A stretch of 64,000 nt of DNA from Pontibacter aquaedesilientis (lineage in GTDB: Bacteria > Bacteroidota > Bacteroidia > Cytophagales > Hymenobacteraceae). The notes under the pieces were generated by a model, which worked only from the letters and a program-made list of their open reading frames with translations, had not been told where the DNA came from and searched no databases. The DNA lies in NCBI RefSeq assembly GCF_014773225.1, contig NZ_JACXAJ010000001.1, positions 868,001 to 932,000 on the forward strand, in the 5' to 3' direction. Shown here in pieces: positions 33,632 to 42,416 of this stretch. Position 1 is the stretch's first letter, and every line of letters begins with the position of its first letter. A program made the translations under genes and the position numbers.

Positions 33632-35173
33632 CTATTCCGCCGGCCCCAGGTCTTTTAATGCCGGGCCTGTAATCACCTTGCCAAACGGATCGAAACGGGA
33701 GCCGTGGCATGGGCAGTCCCAGGAGCTTTCGACATCGTTCCAATGCACCACGCAGCCCAAGTGCGAACACACGGCGGAGCACTGATGGCGCACCCCGTTC
33801 TGATCGCAGTATACCGCTACCTTCGTCATACCTTTGCGCATAACACGCCCGGTGCCTGGCAGTACCTGCATGGGGTCTTCTACATCTCCTGGCGTCACAT
33901 AATCCTTGAATTGCGCAGCCACATTCAGGTTCTCTTTCAAAAACTCTCCTGCCGACTTCAAACTAACCCTGGCAGGGTCGTACAGCTTTTCCCAAGGGTT
34001 AGTTCTTCCCATCATCAGGTCTGTGATGAGCATACCGGCTATGGTACTGTGCGTCATACCGTGGCCTGAATCGCCAGTGGCAATGTAGACATTATCAGAA
34101 TCACCCGGGTTTCGGCCAATAAAGCCCAGTCCGTCCACAGGCTCCAGCACCTGGCCTGACCAGCGGTAAACGACATCCTTGGCCATCGGGAAGTGCTTGT
34201 TCATCCATCGCTCCAGGTTGTCAAACCGCAGACTAAGGTCATCTCCTTGTCCGGTTTTGTGGTCCTCTCCCCCCACGATCAGCAAGTCCAGTCCCGCTTC
34301 TTCGTTGTCTGTTGCCTTACCTTTGAGCAAACGCACATAATGGTAAGGGTCCTGCATATCCCAATACAAGGCATCCGGCACATCGCCCCGACGCACGGTG
34401 GCGCCAATCGCGTAAGTGCGGTAAGGTGCCTGCTTGGTGTGCATCGTCACCATGTCGTTGATGGGCGTGTTGGTTGCCACAACCAGGTGGTTAGCCATCA
34501 CCGCGTGTCCGGGTTCGGATACAACCGTCACAATAGGCCCGGTTTCGAACCGGTTGATTTTGGTGTGCGTGAAAATTCTGCCGCCTGCACTCAAAAAAGC
34601 ACTGGCGAGGCCCTGCAGGTATTTCATGACATGGAATTGCGCCTGGTTTGGGAAGTGGAGGCAAGGCAGGTGCGTCAGCGTATTCAACGGGGCTTTTTTG
34701 CGCAACACCACATCCAGCCAGCCGATCTTCTGCAGGGCTTCCAACTCTTGCATTAACCGATCCTGCTCCTTGTTGTCTGTGGCGAACAGGTAGCCATCCA
34801 CCCGTGAGAAGTCACAGTTTATTTTCTCCTGATTTATAATTTCCTCGATCTTATCGATCGCCTGTCCGTGGCTCTGGGCCGCGAGCCGGGCACCGTCTAC
34901 ACCAAATAACCGAATGAGCTCATTGAACCCTTCGTCCAAGGCATTCGACAGATGGGCGGTGGTGCGGCTAGTCTCCCCTCCTCCAATTTCCTTGGCCTCT
35001 ACCACCACAACATCTTTTCCTTCTTTAGCAAGCAAATAGGCTGTGGTCATACCTGCGAGGCCTGCCCCTACTATACATACATCACACTTTACATTCTCGT
35101 GCATGGGGTTGGTAGTGGGCATGGCAATGTCCTCAATCCAAACGGGCATTGTTACTCCTGATTCATTTTTCAT
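33632..35173 (-). CDS. FAD-dependent oxidoreductase with C-terminal Rieske domain
   Basis: A 513-residue protein. The N-terminal DAO-type FAD domain has the GAGLAG dinucleotide motif at 36-41 and VVVVEAKEIGGGETSRTTAHL after it. The last 90 residues form a Rieske [2Fe-2S] domain with both ligand pairs: C-S-H in CSHLGC and C-P-C-H in CPCHG. This fusion is widespread in Bacteria, but its substrate is not established. No signal peptide is apparent, so it is probably cytosolic. An in-frame TTG 15 bases upstream exists; the ATG at 35173 is preferred. Confidence 0.88.
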   Translation of the reverse strand: MKNESGVTMPVWIEDIAMPTTNPMHENVKCDVCIVGAGLAGMTTAYLLAKEGKDVVVVEAKEIGGGETSRTTAHLSNALDEGFNELIRLFGVDGARLAAQSHGQAIDKIEEIINQEKINCDFSRVDGYLFATDNKEQDRLMQELEALQKIGWLDVVLRKKAPLNTLTHLPCLHFPNQAQFHVMKYLQGLASAFLSAGGRIFTHTKINRFETGPIVTVVSEPGHAVMANHLVVATNTPINDMVTMHTKQAPYRTYAIGATVRRGDVPDALYWDMQDPYHYVRLLKGKATDNEEAGLDLLIVGGEDHKTGQGDDLSLRFDNLERWMNKHFPMAKDVVYRWSGQVLEPVDGLGFIGRNPGDSDNVYIATGDSGHGMTHSTIAGMLITDLMMGRTNPWEKLYDPARVSLKSAGEFLKENLNVAAQFKDYVTPGDVEDPMQVLPGTGRVMRKGMTKVAVYCDQNGVRHQCSAVCSHLGCVVHWNDVESSWDCPCHGSRFDPFGKVITGPALKDLGPAE

Positions 35174-35389
35174 AGTTTTTATTTGCAAGGGGTTAGCGGG
35201 CTTGTACCTATACCCTGACCAACAGGATAAAAGCCAGTTGCTTTGGATACGCTGCTGAAAACCTAATGTTACCGGATACAGGCCCAGACCCCACGGCAGG
35301 GTATAACCAGGAGGTATATTGGTGAAGCAGAGACCTACATGCGAGAGGATTTAAAAGAGAATTGTTACCTTAGTGCACCCTAATCAGAC

Positions 35390-35752
35390 ATGACTATGCA
35401 CGCACCATCAGAAACCATGGATACCATTACCTGGCAGCATTTTGAGCAAACCGATATACGGGTTGGCACCATAGTAGAAGCCACGGACTTCCCGGAGGCC
35501 AGGAAACCAGCTTATAAATTGGTAGTTGACCTGGGGCCTTTGGGTCTGAAGAAATCCAGCGCCCAGATCACGAAACACTACACTAAAGAAGAGCTCACAG
35601 GCAGACAGATACTTTGTGTGACCAACCTGGGCAAAAAGCAGATAGGAAAATACATATCAGAAGTACTGGTAACAGGCTTTGCAGACGAAAACGGGGATAT
35701 TGTGCTGGCGCAGCCTGCCGGCAAAGTACCCAATGGCAGCAAGCTGATGTAA
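35390..35752 (+). CDS. csaA: CsaA-type tRNA-binding domain protein
   Basis: A 120-residue (or 111, from the ATG at 35417) protein consisting of one OB-fold tRNA-binding domain. DIRVGTIVEA, the FPEARKPAYKL segment and QITKHYT are the hallmarks of CsaA, a dimer with chaperone-like and tRNA-binding properties in Bacillus. Family members often begin close to the second ATG. The gene is convergent with the DUF4296 gene, six bases apart. Confidence 0.88.
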   Translation: MTMHAPSETMDTITWQHFEQTDIRVGTIVEATDFPEARKPAYKLVVDLGPLGLKKSSAQITKHYTKEELTGRQILCVTNLGKKQIGKYISEVLVTGFADENGDIVLAQPAGKVPNGSKLM

Positions 35753-35758
35753 AGCAGC

Positions 35759-36175
35759 CTAGTGCCCCATCATTAGCTCTCCCTCCCCACTAGAGTTTGG
35801 GGTAACAGGCGCTGGACTGGTGGAAAGCGTGTCGGTGGCTCGCACCTTGGCTTCGCGCACGCTCAGGGTGTCCAGAATTATATCATACAGCTTATCCATT
35901 TGCTGAATGTTCTCGAGGTAGAACTTGTAGGTTGCCCTGAAATCCTTTTCTTCGACGCCGTGTTTCTCAAGCAGGCGCAATTGCTCTTTGTTGAACACCA
36001 TCAGGGCCGTGTCGGGGTAAACGATGCGGGTTTCTATTTGGGCTTCCAGGATGTGTATATCCGCCAGAATCTGAACCATCTTATCTTCAGGAATCAGGTT
36101 GTCAGGCTTTTGAGGGTTCTGTTGCTGGCAACCGAAGAGCAAAGCCAAAGAAAGTATGCAGAAATATCTTTTCAC
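35759..36175 (-). CDS. DUF4296 lipoprotein
   Basis: A 138-residue lipoprotein with lipobox LLFGC (Cys16) followed by a charged helical domain (IPEDKMVQILADIHILEAQ) typical of DUF4296, a family confined to Bacteroidota. A Ser/Thr/Pro-rich tail ends the protein. Function unknown. It is divergent from the DUF58 gene, with about 60 bases between them. Confidence 0.8.
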   Translation of the reverse strand: MKRYFCILSLALLFGCQQQNPQKPDNLIPEDKMVQILADIHILEAQIETRIVYPDTALMVFNKEQLRLLEKHGVEEKDFRATYKFYLENIQQMDKLYDIILDTLSVREAKVRATDTLSTSPAPVTPNSSGEGELMMGH

Positions 36176-36233
36176 GGATGTAATTTACGGGAATATGTCC
36201 TAATTTTAAAATCTGAGGCCACGGCACTAGGTT

Positions 36234-37115
36234 ATGAAAGAGCTTGTTCAGAAGCTACGAAAGTATGAGATACGCATCCGGAAGGCTATCAACACGCAGA
36301 TGCAGGGCGATTTCCATTCCGTCTTTAAAGGTTCGGGGCTGGAATTTGACGACGTGCGCTCCTACCAGTACGGGGACGACGTGCGCAGCATCGACTGGAA
36401 CGTTTCGGCCAAAGGCCACGGCACCTTTGTAAAAACCTACCGCGAGGAAAAAGAGCAATCCGTATTTCTGATGCTCGATGTGAGTGCTTCCCAGACAATC
36501 GGTACCGGCAAACAGCAGAAGCTGGAGGTAGGCAAAGAGATTTGCGGCGTGCTGGCGTTGGCCGCCGCCCGACAGCAAAGCCAGATCGGCATCATTTGCA
36601 TCAGCGATCAGAAAGAAAAATACATACGGCCGGCCAAAGGTATAGAGCAGGCTTATACTATCATAAAGGCCTTGCATGAGCTCAAGCCCAAGTCGGTGAA
36701 GACCAGCCTGTCGGCCGGTATAAAGCTTACACTCGATATTGTCAAGCGCCGCAGCATCATCCTGCTCATCTCCGACTTTATTGACGTGAGTTACGAAAAG
36801 GAATTGGCTATGCTGGCCAAGCGTCACGACCTCATCGTGCTTCAGTTGGTAGATATGCGCGAACGCAGCATACCGGGCATGGGCATTGTGCCGGTGGTCG
36901 ACAAGGAAACAGGCAAGACGGTGTGGCTGAACACCTCCGGTGCCGCATTTCAGCAGCAGTATTTCTCCCAATACAAACAGAACCAGGACAAGATCATCCG
37001 GATTTGCCAAAAGTACCAGGCCAATTACCTGGCCATTCAGACCAACGAAGACTATGTGCCGCAGCTGGTAAACCTGTTCAGGATCAGAAACAGAACAACA
37101 AAGAAAAGTGCGTAA
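36234..37115 (+). CDS. DUF58 domain protein of a Bat-type locus
   Basis: A 293-residue DUF58 protein. The family motif GSGLEFDDVRSYQYGDDVRSIDWN is close to that of proteins linked to MoxR AAA ATPases and Bat (Bacteroides aerotolerance) operons. A von Willebrand-like core follows, with LMLDVSAS in place of a strict DxSxS metal site. The last eight bases overlap the next gene. No moxR gene is adjacent, although MoxR usually opens such operons. Confidence 0.88.
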   Translation: MKELVQKLRKYEIRIRKAINTQMQGDFHSVFKGSGLEFDDVRSYQYGDDVRSIDWNVSAKGHGTFVKTYREEKEQSVFLMLDVSASQTIGTGKQQKLEVGKEICGVLALAAARQQSQIGIICISDQKEKYIRPAKGIEQAYTIIKALHELKPKSVKTSLSAGIKLTLDIVKRRSIILLISDFIDVSYEKELAMLAKRHDLIVLQLVDMRERSIPGMGIVPVVDKETGKTVWLNTSGAAFQQQYFSQYKQNQDKIIRICQKYQANYLAIQTNEDYVPQLVNLFRIRNRTTKKSA

Positions 37116-38022
37116 GGTCTTTCTGCTTATACTGCTATACCTGTTTACCCTATCAACCTGGGCTCAGCAGGTAATGCCGCCGGTTGGCCGCTTCAGTAGC
37201 GACACCATCCGGATAGGAGAACTGCTGCGCTATACCTTGGTGCACCGGCACCCGGCCACCCAGGAAGTGATCCTGCCAGACTCCTCCTTCGATTTTAGTC
37301 CGTTTGAGTTGGTGCGCCAAAGTTTCTACCCAACCCGCACCAAAGCCGGCATCAGTACCGACAGTGCTGTCTATACCCTTCGCACTTTCGAGACTATGCC
37401 TTTGCAACGTCTGGTGCTGCCGGTCATAGCGCTGCACGGTCAGGATACCTTACAGGTATTCGCTCCTCCGCAACAGGTCATTTTGCAACAGATGGTTCCC
37501 TACGTGCAGGATCCGCTGTCCCTGAAGACTCAGACCGAGCTCATCCCTATACCTGAGCGATTCGATTGGCCGATCATCCTGCTATGGGTGCTGACAGCGA
37601 TCTTTGTACTGGCTTTGATCTGGCTCGTTTTCGGACAGGCTATCAAAACCAAATACCAGCTATACCGGCTGCGCAAAGACCACCTGTACTTCAACTCCCG
37701 CTACAATTCCCACGTGGACCGCTTCGTGAAATCCGGCTCTGCCAGCAGCATGGAAAAAGCCGTTGCGCTCTGGAAGAACTATCTGACCAAACTGGAAAGA
37801 AGCGCCATCAACTCTTTCACGACCAAAGAGATTGTGGAATTCTACGATGACGATGAGCAGGTTAACCTCGCACTGCGCTTCTGTGACAAAGCCATTTACG
37901 GCAATGTGGTGGCGGAGCCCGACACGGAAACCAACCAGGCCCTGGGCATGCTGCGACGTTTTGCAAGAGGCCGCTATAAAACACAACGCGAACTGACCCG
38001 AAATGCTAAGAATCAGCGATAA
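37108..38022 (+). CDS. Bat-operon membrane protein (unnamed)
   Basis: A 304-residue protein starting with GTG, eight bases inside the DUF58 gene. It has an N-terminal signal peptide (LLILLYLFTLSTWAQ), an extracytoplasmic region of about 130 residues with beta-strand character, one strong membrane helix near 155-177 (IILLWVLTAIFVLALIWLVFG) and a cytoplasmic helical tail. Proteins of this shape lie between DUF58 and BatA in Bacteroidota operons. I do not recognise a named family with confidence. It probably acts with the flanking DUF58 and VWA proteins in the envelope. Confidence 0.7.
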   Translation: MRKVFLLILLYLFTLSTWAQQVMPPVGRFSSDTIRIGELLRYTLVHRHPATQEVILPDSSFDFSPFELVRQSFYPTRTKAGISTDSAVYTLRTFETMPLQRLVLPVIALHGQDTLQVFAPPQQVILQQMVPYVQDPLSLKTQTELIPIPERFDWPIILLWVLTAIFVLALIWLVFGQAIKTKYQLYRLRKDHLYFNSRYNSHVDRFVKSGSASSMEKAVALWKNYLTKLERSAINSFTTKEIVEFYDDDEQVNLALRFCDKAIYGNVVAEPDTETNQALGMLRRFARGRYKTQRELTRNAKNQR

Positions 38023-38023
38023 C

Positions 38024-39055
38024 ATGTTGGATTGGCTCAGCCTGGAGTGGTTCAGCTACGGTACCCTGCGTTCCTTTGACTGGGTATATCCGCTTGTGCT
38101 CTATGCCCTGCCTGTTATCCCGATCCTGTTTATAGTGAAAGGCCTGCTCAGGTATAAGTCGCGCAACAAACTGGACATGGCCATGTTCGAGGGCAGCATG
38201 TCTTGGCAATGGACCAGTCTGCTGCGTTTTATACCTGACTCGCTCTTCATCGTTTTCACCATGTTGGTTTTGGTTGCCCTGGCTCGGCCACAGCAAATAA
38301 ACGAGCAGGTGGAACAAACGGCCGAAGGTATAGACATTGTGCTGGTGCTGGATGTGTCTGGCTCTATGGCGCTGCAAGATATCAAGCCGAGCCGGCTGGA
38401 GGCCGCCAAGGAGGTGGCCATCAATTTTATAGACGGGCGGGTGGCTGACCGTATAGGTCTCGTTGTGTTTGCCGGTGATGCTTACTCCCTGGCCCCCCTC
38501 ACAACAGATTACCAGTTGCTACGCGAGAACATCCACTCCATCCAATACGGCATGATCCCCAATGACGGAACCGCCATTGGCAGTGCTTTGGCCGTAGCCA
38601 TCAACCGGATGCGCGACTCTGCCGCCAAAAGCAAAGTGGCCATTCTGATAAGCGACGGGGAGAATACGGCTGGCAGCCTCGATCCCATTATGGCTGCAAG
38701 ACTCGCCTTTGCGCATCAAATTAAACTGTATACCATAGGTATAGGGAAAGACGGACTCGTGCCATATGATGTAGACGCCAACGGCAAAACCTTGTTGGTA
38801 GAAACACAGTTAGACGAAAAAAGCCTGCGGGACATTGCCTCAACCGGTGAGGGCCGCTTTTTCAGGGCAAACACCCGGGACGGGCTACAGGATATTTTCC
38901 AGAGTATCGACAAGTACGAGAAAACGGAAATTACCGAGAAACGCTTTCGCGATGCCCGCGATTATTACCAGGTATACCTGAAGTGGGCACTGCTGCTGCT
39001 GGTCTGCTGGATGCTTCTCAAAAACACGTTCCTCACCAACGTGCTGGAAGACTGA
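38024..39055 (+). CDS. batA: BatA-like von Willebrand factor A membrane protein
   Basis: A 343-residue protein with two N-terminal membrane helices, a VWA domain and a C-terminal helix (WALLLLVCWMLL). The MIDAS metal site DVSGSM is intact, with the later Thr and Asp (PNDGTAIG, ISDGENT) in place. This is the BatA layout. The upstream in-frame ATG at 38003 lies inside the previous gene; I prefer 38024, right after that gene's stop. The rest of the usual locus (batB, batC, batD) is missing downstream. Confidence 0.88.
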   Translation: MLDWLSLEWFSYGTLRSFDWVYPLVLYALPVIPILFIVKGLLRYKSRNKLDMAMFEGSMSWQWTSLLRFIPDSLFIVFTMLVLVALARPQQINEQVEQTAEGIDIVLVLDVSGSMALQDIKPSRLEAAKEVAINFIDGRVADRIGLVVFAGDAYSLAPLTTDYQLLRENIHSIQYGMIPNDGTAIGSALAVAINRMRDSAAKSKVAILISDGENTAGSLDPIMAARLAFAHQIKLYTIGIGKDGLVPYDVDANGKTLLVETQLDEKSLRDIASTGEGRFFRANTRDGLQDIFQSIDKYEKTEITEKRFRDARDYYQVYLKWALLLLVCWMLLKNTFLTNVLED

Positions 39056-39147
39056 GTAAAGTTTAAGAGTAAGTGCGTTTTGGCGTTTCGAGTTAGTCTC
39101 GGTCAGCTGAAACTCTTGAAATTATTGACACTACACGATACAAAACC

Positions 39148-39834
39148 ATGGCTGCTATTGCTGATAATATCCTTTATTTTGATGAGAAGCTCCGAAACAC
39201 GCCCTGCCGACTGGTAGCGGTTTCGAAGACCCACTCTCCCGAAATGATCATGGAGGCTTATAATGCCGGTCACCGTATATTCGGGGAAAACAAGGTACAG
39301 GAGCTGCTGGAGAAGCGCGATCAACTGCCCCACGACATAGCCTGGCACCTGATCGGTCATCTGCAAACCAACAAAGTAAAACAGATCGCACAGTTTATCG
39401 ACACCATTCAGTCAGTTGACAGCCTGAAACTCTTAATTGAAATCAACAAGAGAGCCGAGCAGTTTAATCGTACGACGCCGGTTAATTGCATGCTGCAATT
39501 TGACATTGCCGACGAAGAAACCAAGTATGGCATGACATACCAGGACGCGGTAAACCTGCTGCAATCGGAAGAATACCGCAACATGCACTTTATTCGGATA
39601 ACCGGTGTCATGGGCATTGCAACAAACACCGACGAGGAGGAAAAACTCCGGAATGAGTTCCGTACCTTGCGCGGTTATTTTGATAAACTCAAAGAAACCT
39701 TTTTCTTTGCCAATGCAGACTTCTGCGAAATATCCATGGGCATGACATCCGACTGGGAACTGGCCCTGGCAGAAGGAAGTACGCTCATTCGGGTTGGGAG
39801 CGGTATATTCGGCTCACGCAACTACAACAACTAG
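39148..39834 (+). CDS. YggS-type pyridoxal phosphate homeostasis protein
   Basis: A 228-residue single-domain alanine-racemase-fold protein. The PLP Lys is residue 27 in VAVSKTH; FGENKVQEL, WHLIGHLQTNK and SMGMTSDWELA are the family's conserved blocks. These proteins (YggS/PLPBP) control PLP supply and amino-acid balance and have no known catalytic reaction. It stands alone between the Bat locus and the DUF2750 gene. Confidence 0.93.
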   Translation: MAAIADNILYFDEKLRNTPCRLVAVSKTHSPEMIMEAYNAGHRIFGENKVQELLEKRDQLPHDIAWHLIGHLQTNKVKQIAQFIDTIQSVDSLKLLIEINKRAEQFNRTTPVNCMLQFDIADEETKYGMTYQDAVNLLQSEEYRNMHFIRITGVMGIATNTDEEEKLRNEFRTLRGYFDKLKETFFFANADFCEISMGMTSDWELALAEGSTLIRVGSGIFGSRNYNN

Positions 39835-39872
39835 AAACCTAACGCAATTATTCCACTAAAAGAATCAAGAAC

Positions 39873-40328
39873 ATGGAAGAGAACACCACCGGCAACATGG
39901 AGGCCAATTATAGAAAATTTATCCAGCAGGTAGTGGATACCAACGCGGTTTGGGGACTGACACACGATGAAACCTGGGCGACCTCCAGCTCGGCCGAGTT
40001 TGAGGATGCGGAGGTGATCCTGTTCTGGTCTGACGCGGCGGGCGCCCAAGCTTGCGCAGAGGATGACTGGAAAGATTATAAGCCTGAGTCTATCTCACTG
40101 GTAGAGTTCCTCGAGAACTGGTGCGTAGGCATGTACGGTGATCAACTGCTGCTTGGTCCTGACTGGGATGCGAGCCTGAGCGGTAGAGAAATGGAGCCCT
40201 TGATCGTGGCACTGGATGTGATCAATGAGCTGAAGCACAAAGGTAAGTCGCTTGAGTTTAGCCAGTACGACAGTCAGGAGGAATTTGAAGAGCAAGTGAT
40301 CGAAGCACTGGAAGGCGATGAAGAGTAA
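39873..40328 (+). CDS. DUF2750 domain protein
   Basis: A 151-residue acidic cytosolic protein. The pattern VWGLTHDETWATSSS, FWSDAAGAQACAEDDW, LVEFLENWCVGM and GPDWD identifies DUF2750, a small family of unknown function. The last 25 residues are strongly acidic. It is 38 bases after the YggS-type gene and probably shares its transcript. Confidence 0.8.
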   Translation: MEENTTGNMEANYRKFIQQVVDTNAVWGLTHDETWATSSSAEFEDAEVILFWSDAAGAQACAEDDWKDYKPESISLVEFLENWCVGMYGDQLLLGPDWDASLSGREMEPLIVALDVINELKHKGKSLEFSQYDSQEEFEEQVIEALEGDEE

Positions 40329-40374
40329 CCCCCGCAAAGGGCGAGGCTAAACCATACACGACTTCGAACGTGTT

Positions 40375-40442
40375 ATCAGGCAGGAAAAGTGTAATAGTTT
40401 CATAACCTCATTTTAGGTAGAAATTAACTTTTCCTGCCTGAT
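40375..40442. repeat. 16-bp perfect inverted repeat enclosing 36 bases
   Basis: ATCAGGCAGGAAAAGT at 40375-40390 and its exact complement at 40427-40442. The loop is 36 bases and A/T-rich. The right arm lies within the leader of the next gene, 20 bases before its start. It is not a normal terminator, because no T run follows and the loop is long. A leader RNA structure or the two ends of a 68-bp miniature element are possible. Confidence 0.75.
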
Positions 40443-40462
40443 TTGCTTTCAAAACATGCCTG

Positions 40463-41398
40463 ATGCTACGTTTAACATTCTCAACATCGTTACTGCTCCT
40501 GTGTTTAACCATGTCCTGCTCCATGTCGAATCAAGGTTACATTAAAACTAATACTACCAACCAGGAGTTGCCTCCCTTCGACCTGGAAGGGCATCGGGGC
40601 GCACGTGGCCTCATGCCCGAGAACACCATCCCGGGTATGCTCAAAGCCCTTCAGTTGGGCGTGACCACGCTGGAGATGGACACGCATATTTCGAAAGACC
40701 GGCAAGTGCTGCTGTCGCACGACCCTTACATAAATCCGGAGCATGATCTCTTGCCTGATGGCAGGGAAATAGCAGCATCTGACAACAAGAAATATGCGCT
40801 ATACCAGTTGGAGTATGAAACCATCCGATCATTCGATGCCGGGTCAAAGTATTACGACAAGTTTCCGCAGCAGGAAAAAATCAATACCTACAAACCGCTG
40901 CTCTCCGAACTAATCGATACTGTGCAGACTTACCTCCAACAGCATGGTTTGCCGCAGGTATACTACAACATCGAAACCAAGTCAAAGCCCTCTGGAGACG
41001 GCAAACTGCACCCCAATCCCACCGAGTTCGTGGAATTGCTGATGGGCGTGATTCAGGAGAAAGGAATTGTAGATTGGGTCATCATTCAGTCCTTCGATGT
41101 GCGTACCCTGCAAGTGTTGCATGAAAAATATCCGCAGGTGAAAACTTCCTTGTTGGTGGAAAACAGAAAAGGGTTTGAAAAAAATCTGGAAATATTGGGC
41201 TTTGTACCTAATATCTATAGCCCTTACTACAAATTGGTGACAAAAAAACTAGTTACGCAATGCCATACCCGCGGTATAAAACTTATACCCTGGACCATTA
41301 ACGAGCTGGAAGAGATGAAGCGGCTGAAAAACATGGGGGTGGATGGCCTGATCTCCGATTACCCAAACTTATACCAGGAATTAGAGGCGGCAAAATAA
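40463..41398 (+). CDS. Glycerophosphodiester phosphodiesterase, lipoprotein
   Basis: A 311-residue GDPD-family enzyme with a lipobox-like LTMSC after the hydrophobic leader. The catalytic blocks are EGHRGARGLMPENT, the metal-binding Glu/Asp in LEMDTHIS and the second His in LSHDPYI. A long middle segment with YNIETKSKP and the C-terminal PWTINELEEMKRLKNMGVDG complete the TIM barrel. It would release glycerol-3-phosphate from deacylated phospholipids outside the inner membrane. A second ATG lies 7 bases upstream in another frame. Confidence 0.9.
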   Translation: MLRLTFSTSLLLLCLTMSCSMSNQGYIKTNTTNQELPPFDLEGHRGARGLMPENTIPGMLKALQLGVTTLEMDTHISKDRQVLLSHDPYINPEHDLLPDGREIAASDNKKYALYQLEYETIRSFDAGSKYYDKFPQQEKINTYKPLLSELIDTVQTYLQQHGLPQVYYNIETKSKPSGDGKLHPNPTEFVELLMGVIQEKGIVDWVIIQSFDVRTLQVLHEKYPQVKTSLLVENRKGFEKNLEILGFVPNIYSPYYKLVTKKLVTQCHTRGIKLIPWTINELEEMKRLKNMGVDGLISDYPNLYQELEAAK

Positions 41399-41437
41399 AT
41401 AAAGTAAATTGCTGCCTGAATCATAACGTAACTGACC

Positions 41438-41815
41438 GTGACGCAAAAAACCATCTTACTAATAGCCACTGCCTTTGGAGCCCTGAGCGTAATGATCGGA
41501 GCATTCGGAGCCCATGCTCTGGCTCCCATGCTGCAAGCCACTAACCGTGTCGACACCTTTGAGACAGCCGTGAAATACCAGATGTACCATACCCTGGCAT
41601 TGCTGGCCGTCGGACTTTTGTTGTTTCGGGTAGAGCATCCAGCGCTTCAGGTAGCGGCCTGGGCCTTTTTCATTGGTATCCTCATCTTCTCAGGCTCCCT
41701 CTATACCTTGTGCATGACCGGCATTACCTGGCTTGGCGCCATCACCCCGATTGGAGGCCTCTCCCTGATCGTAGGATGGGCTGCGCTATTTTATGCCATA
41801 CTTAAGTCGCTGTAG
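41438..41815 (+). CDS. DUF423 small membrane protein
   Basis: A 125-residue protein with four membrane helices and a GTG start. FGALSVMIGAFGAHAL, ETAVKYQMYHTLALL and SGSLYTLCMTG are diagnostic of DUF423 (YgdD/YwdK). Function unknown. A compact terminator follows. Confidence 0.88.
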   Translation: MTQKTILLIATAFGALSVMIGAFGAHALAPMLQATNRVDTFETAVKYQMYHTLALLAVGLLLFRVEHPALQVAAWAFFIGILIFSGSLYTLCMTGITWLGAITPIGGLSLIVGWAALFYAILKSL

Positions 41816-41835
41816 CAGCAAATATTTTAATGCAT

Positions 41836-41867
41836 CAAAAAAGCCCTCCTGAAAGAGGGCTTTTTTG
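41836..41867. terminator. Bidirectional terminator
   Basis: A 13-bp stem (41836-41848 with 41855-41867), CAAAAAAGCCCTC and its complement, a 6-base loop and a T run, between the convergent DUF423 and DUF1573 genes. Confidence 0.92.
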
Positions 41868-41887
41868 TGATAGGTATGTAGTACCGC

Positions 41888-42337
41888 TTACTGCGTCTTG
41901 GCAGTTGAGGATGGTTTCTCTTTTATGTTCGTGACAATGTACACATAGGAAGCACCGTTAGTAGCATTCGAATGGATCGTAATTGCTTTCTTCTGCTGGC
42001 CCATTCTACCGGTGCTGTTATACTTTGCAGTCACAAAACCCGTCTTGCCCGGCATCACGGGTTCCTTTGTCCAGGCTCGTGTCGTACAGCCACAGGTCAC
42101 ATCCACCCGATCGATGATGAGCGGCTGCGTACCTGTGTTGGTAAACGTAAAGGTATGCTCCACCACATCGCCCTGTGCGATATCTCCAAAGTTATGCTCC
42201 GTGGCGTCAAACGTGATGGCTGCTCCTGCTTTAGCCTGCGCTTGCGGCGCAGCGGCTGGTTTGGCTGGGCCTTGCTGTGCGATGGCACCACTGGCTACCA
42301 GGGCTGCCATTGCGAATGATAGGATTATTTGCTTCAT
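41888..42337 (-). CDS. DUF1573 secreted protein
   Basis: A 149-residue protein with a signal peptide (ending SGAIAQ), an Ala/Pro/Gln-rich spacer and one Ig-like DUF1573 domain. HNFGDIAQGDVVEHTFTFTN and the VTCGCTT cysteine pair are characteristic. DUF1573 proteins are abundant in Bacteroidota envelopes; their function is not established. The gene is monocistronic. Confidence 0.88.
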   Translation of the reverse strand: MKQIILSFAMAALVASGAIAQQGPAKPAAAPQAQAKAGAAITFDATEHNFGDIAQGDVVEHTFTFTNTGTQPLIIDRVDVTCGCTTRAWTKEPVMPGKTGFVTAKYNSTGRMGQQKKAITIHSNATNGASYVYIVTNIKEKPSSTAKTQ

Positions 42338-42416
42338 GGGTATAATGGGTTAGATAATGCTGTTACGGTACATCTGCTGTTAAGTTTTCGATCTGCAAAG
42401 GTATCAAATGGATATA

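Noticed and set aside
36255..37010. 251-codon minus-strand frame opposite the DUF58 gene
   Set aside because: Lies entirely within the conserved DUF58 coding region on the other strand and shows no family resemblance.
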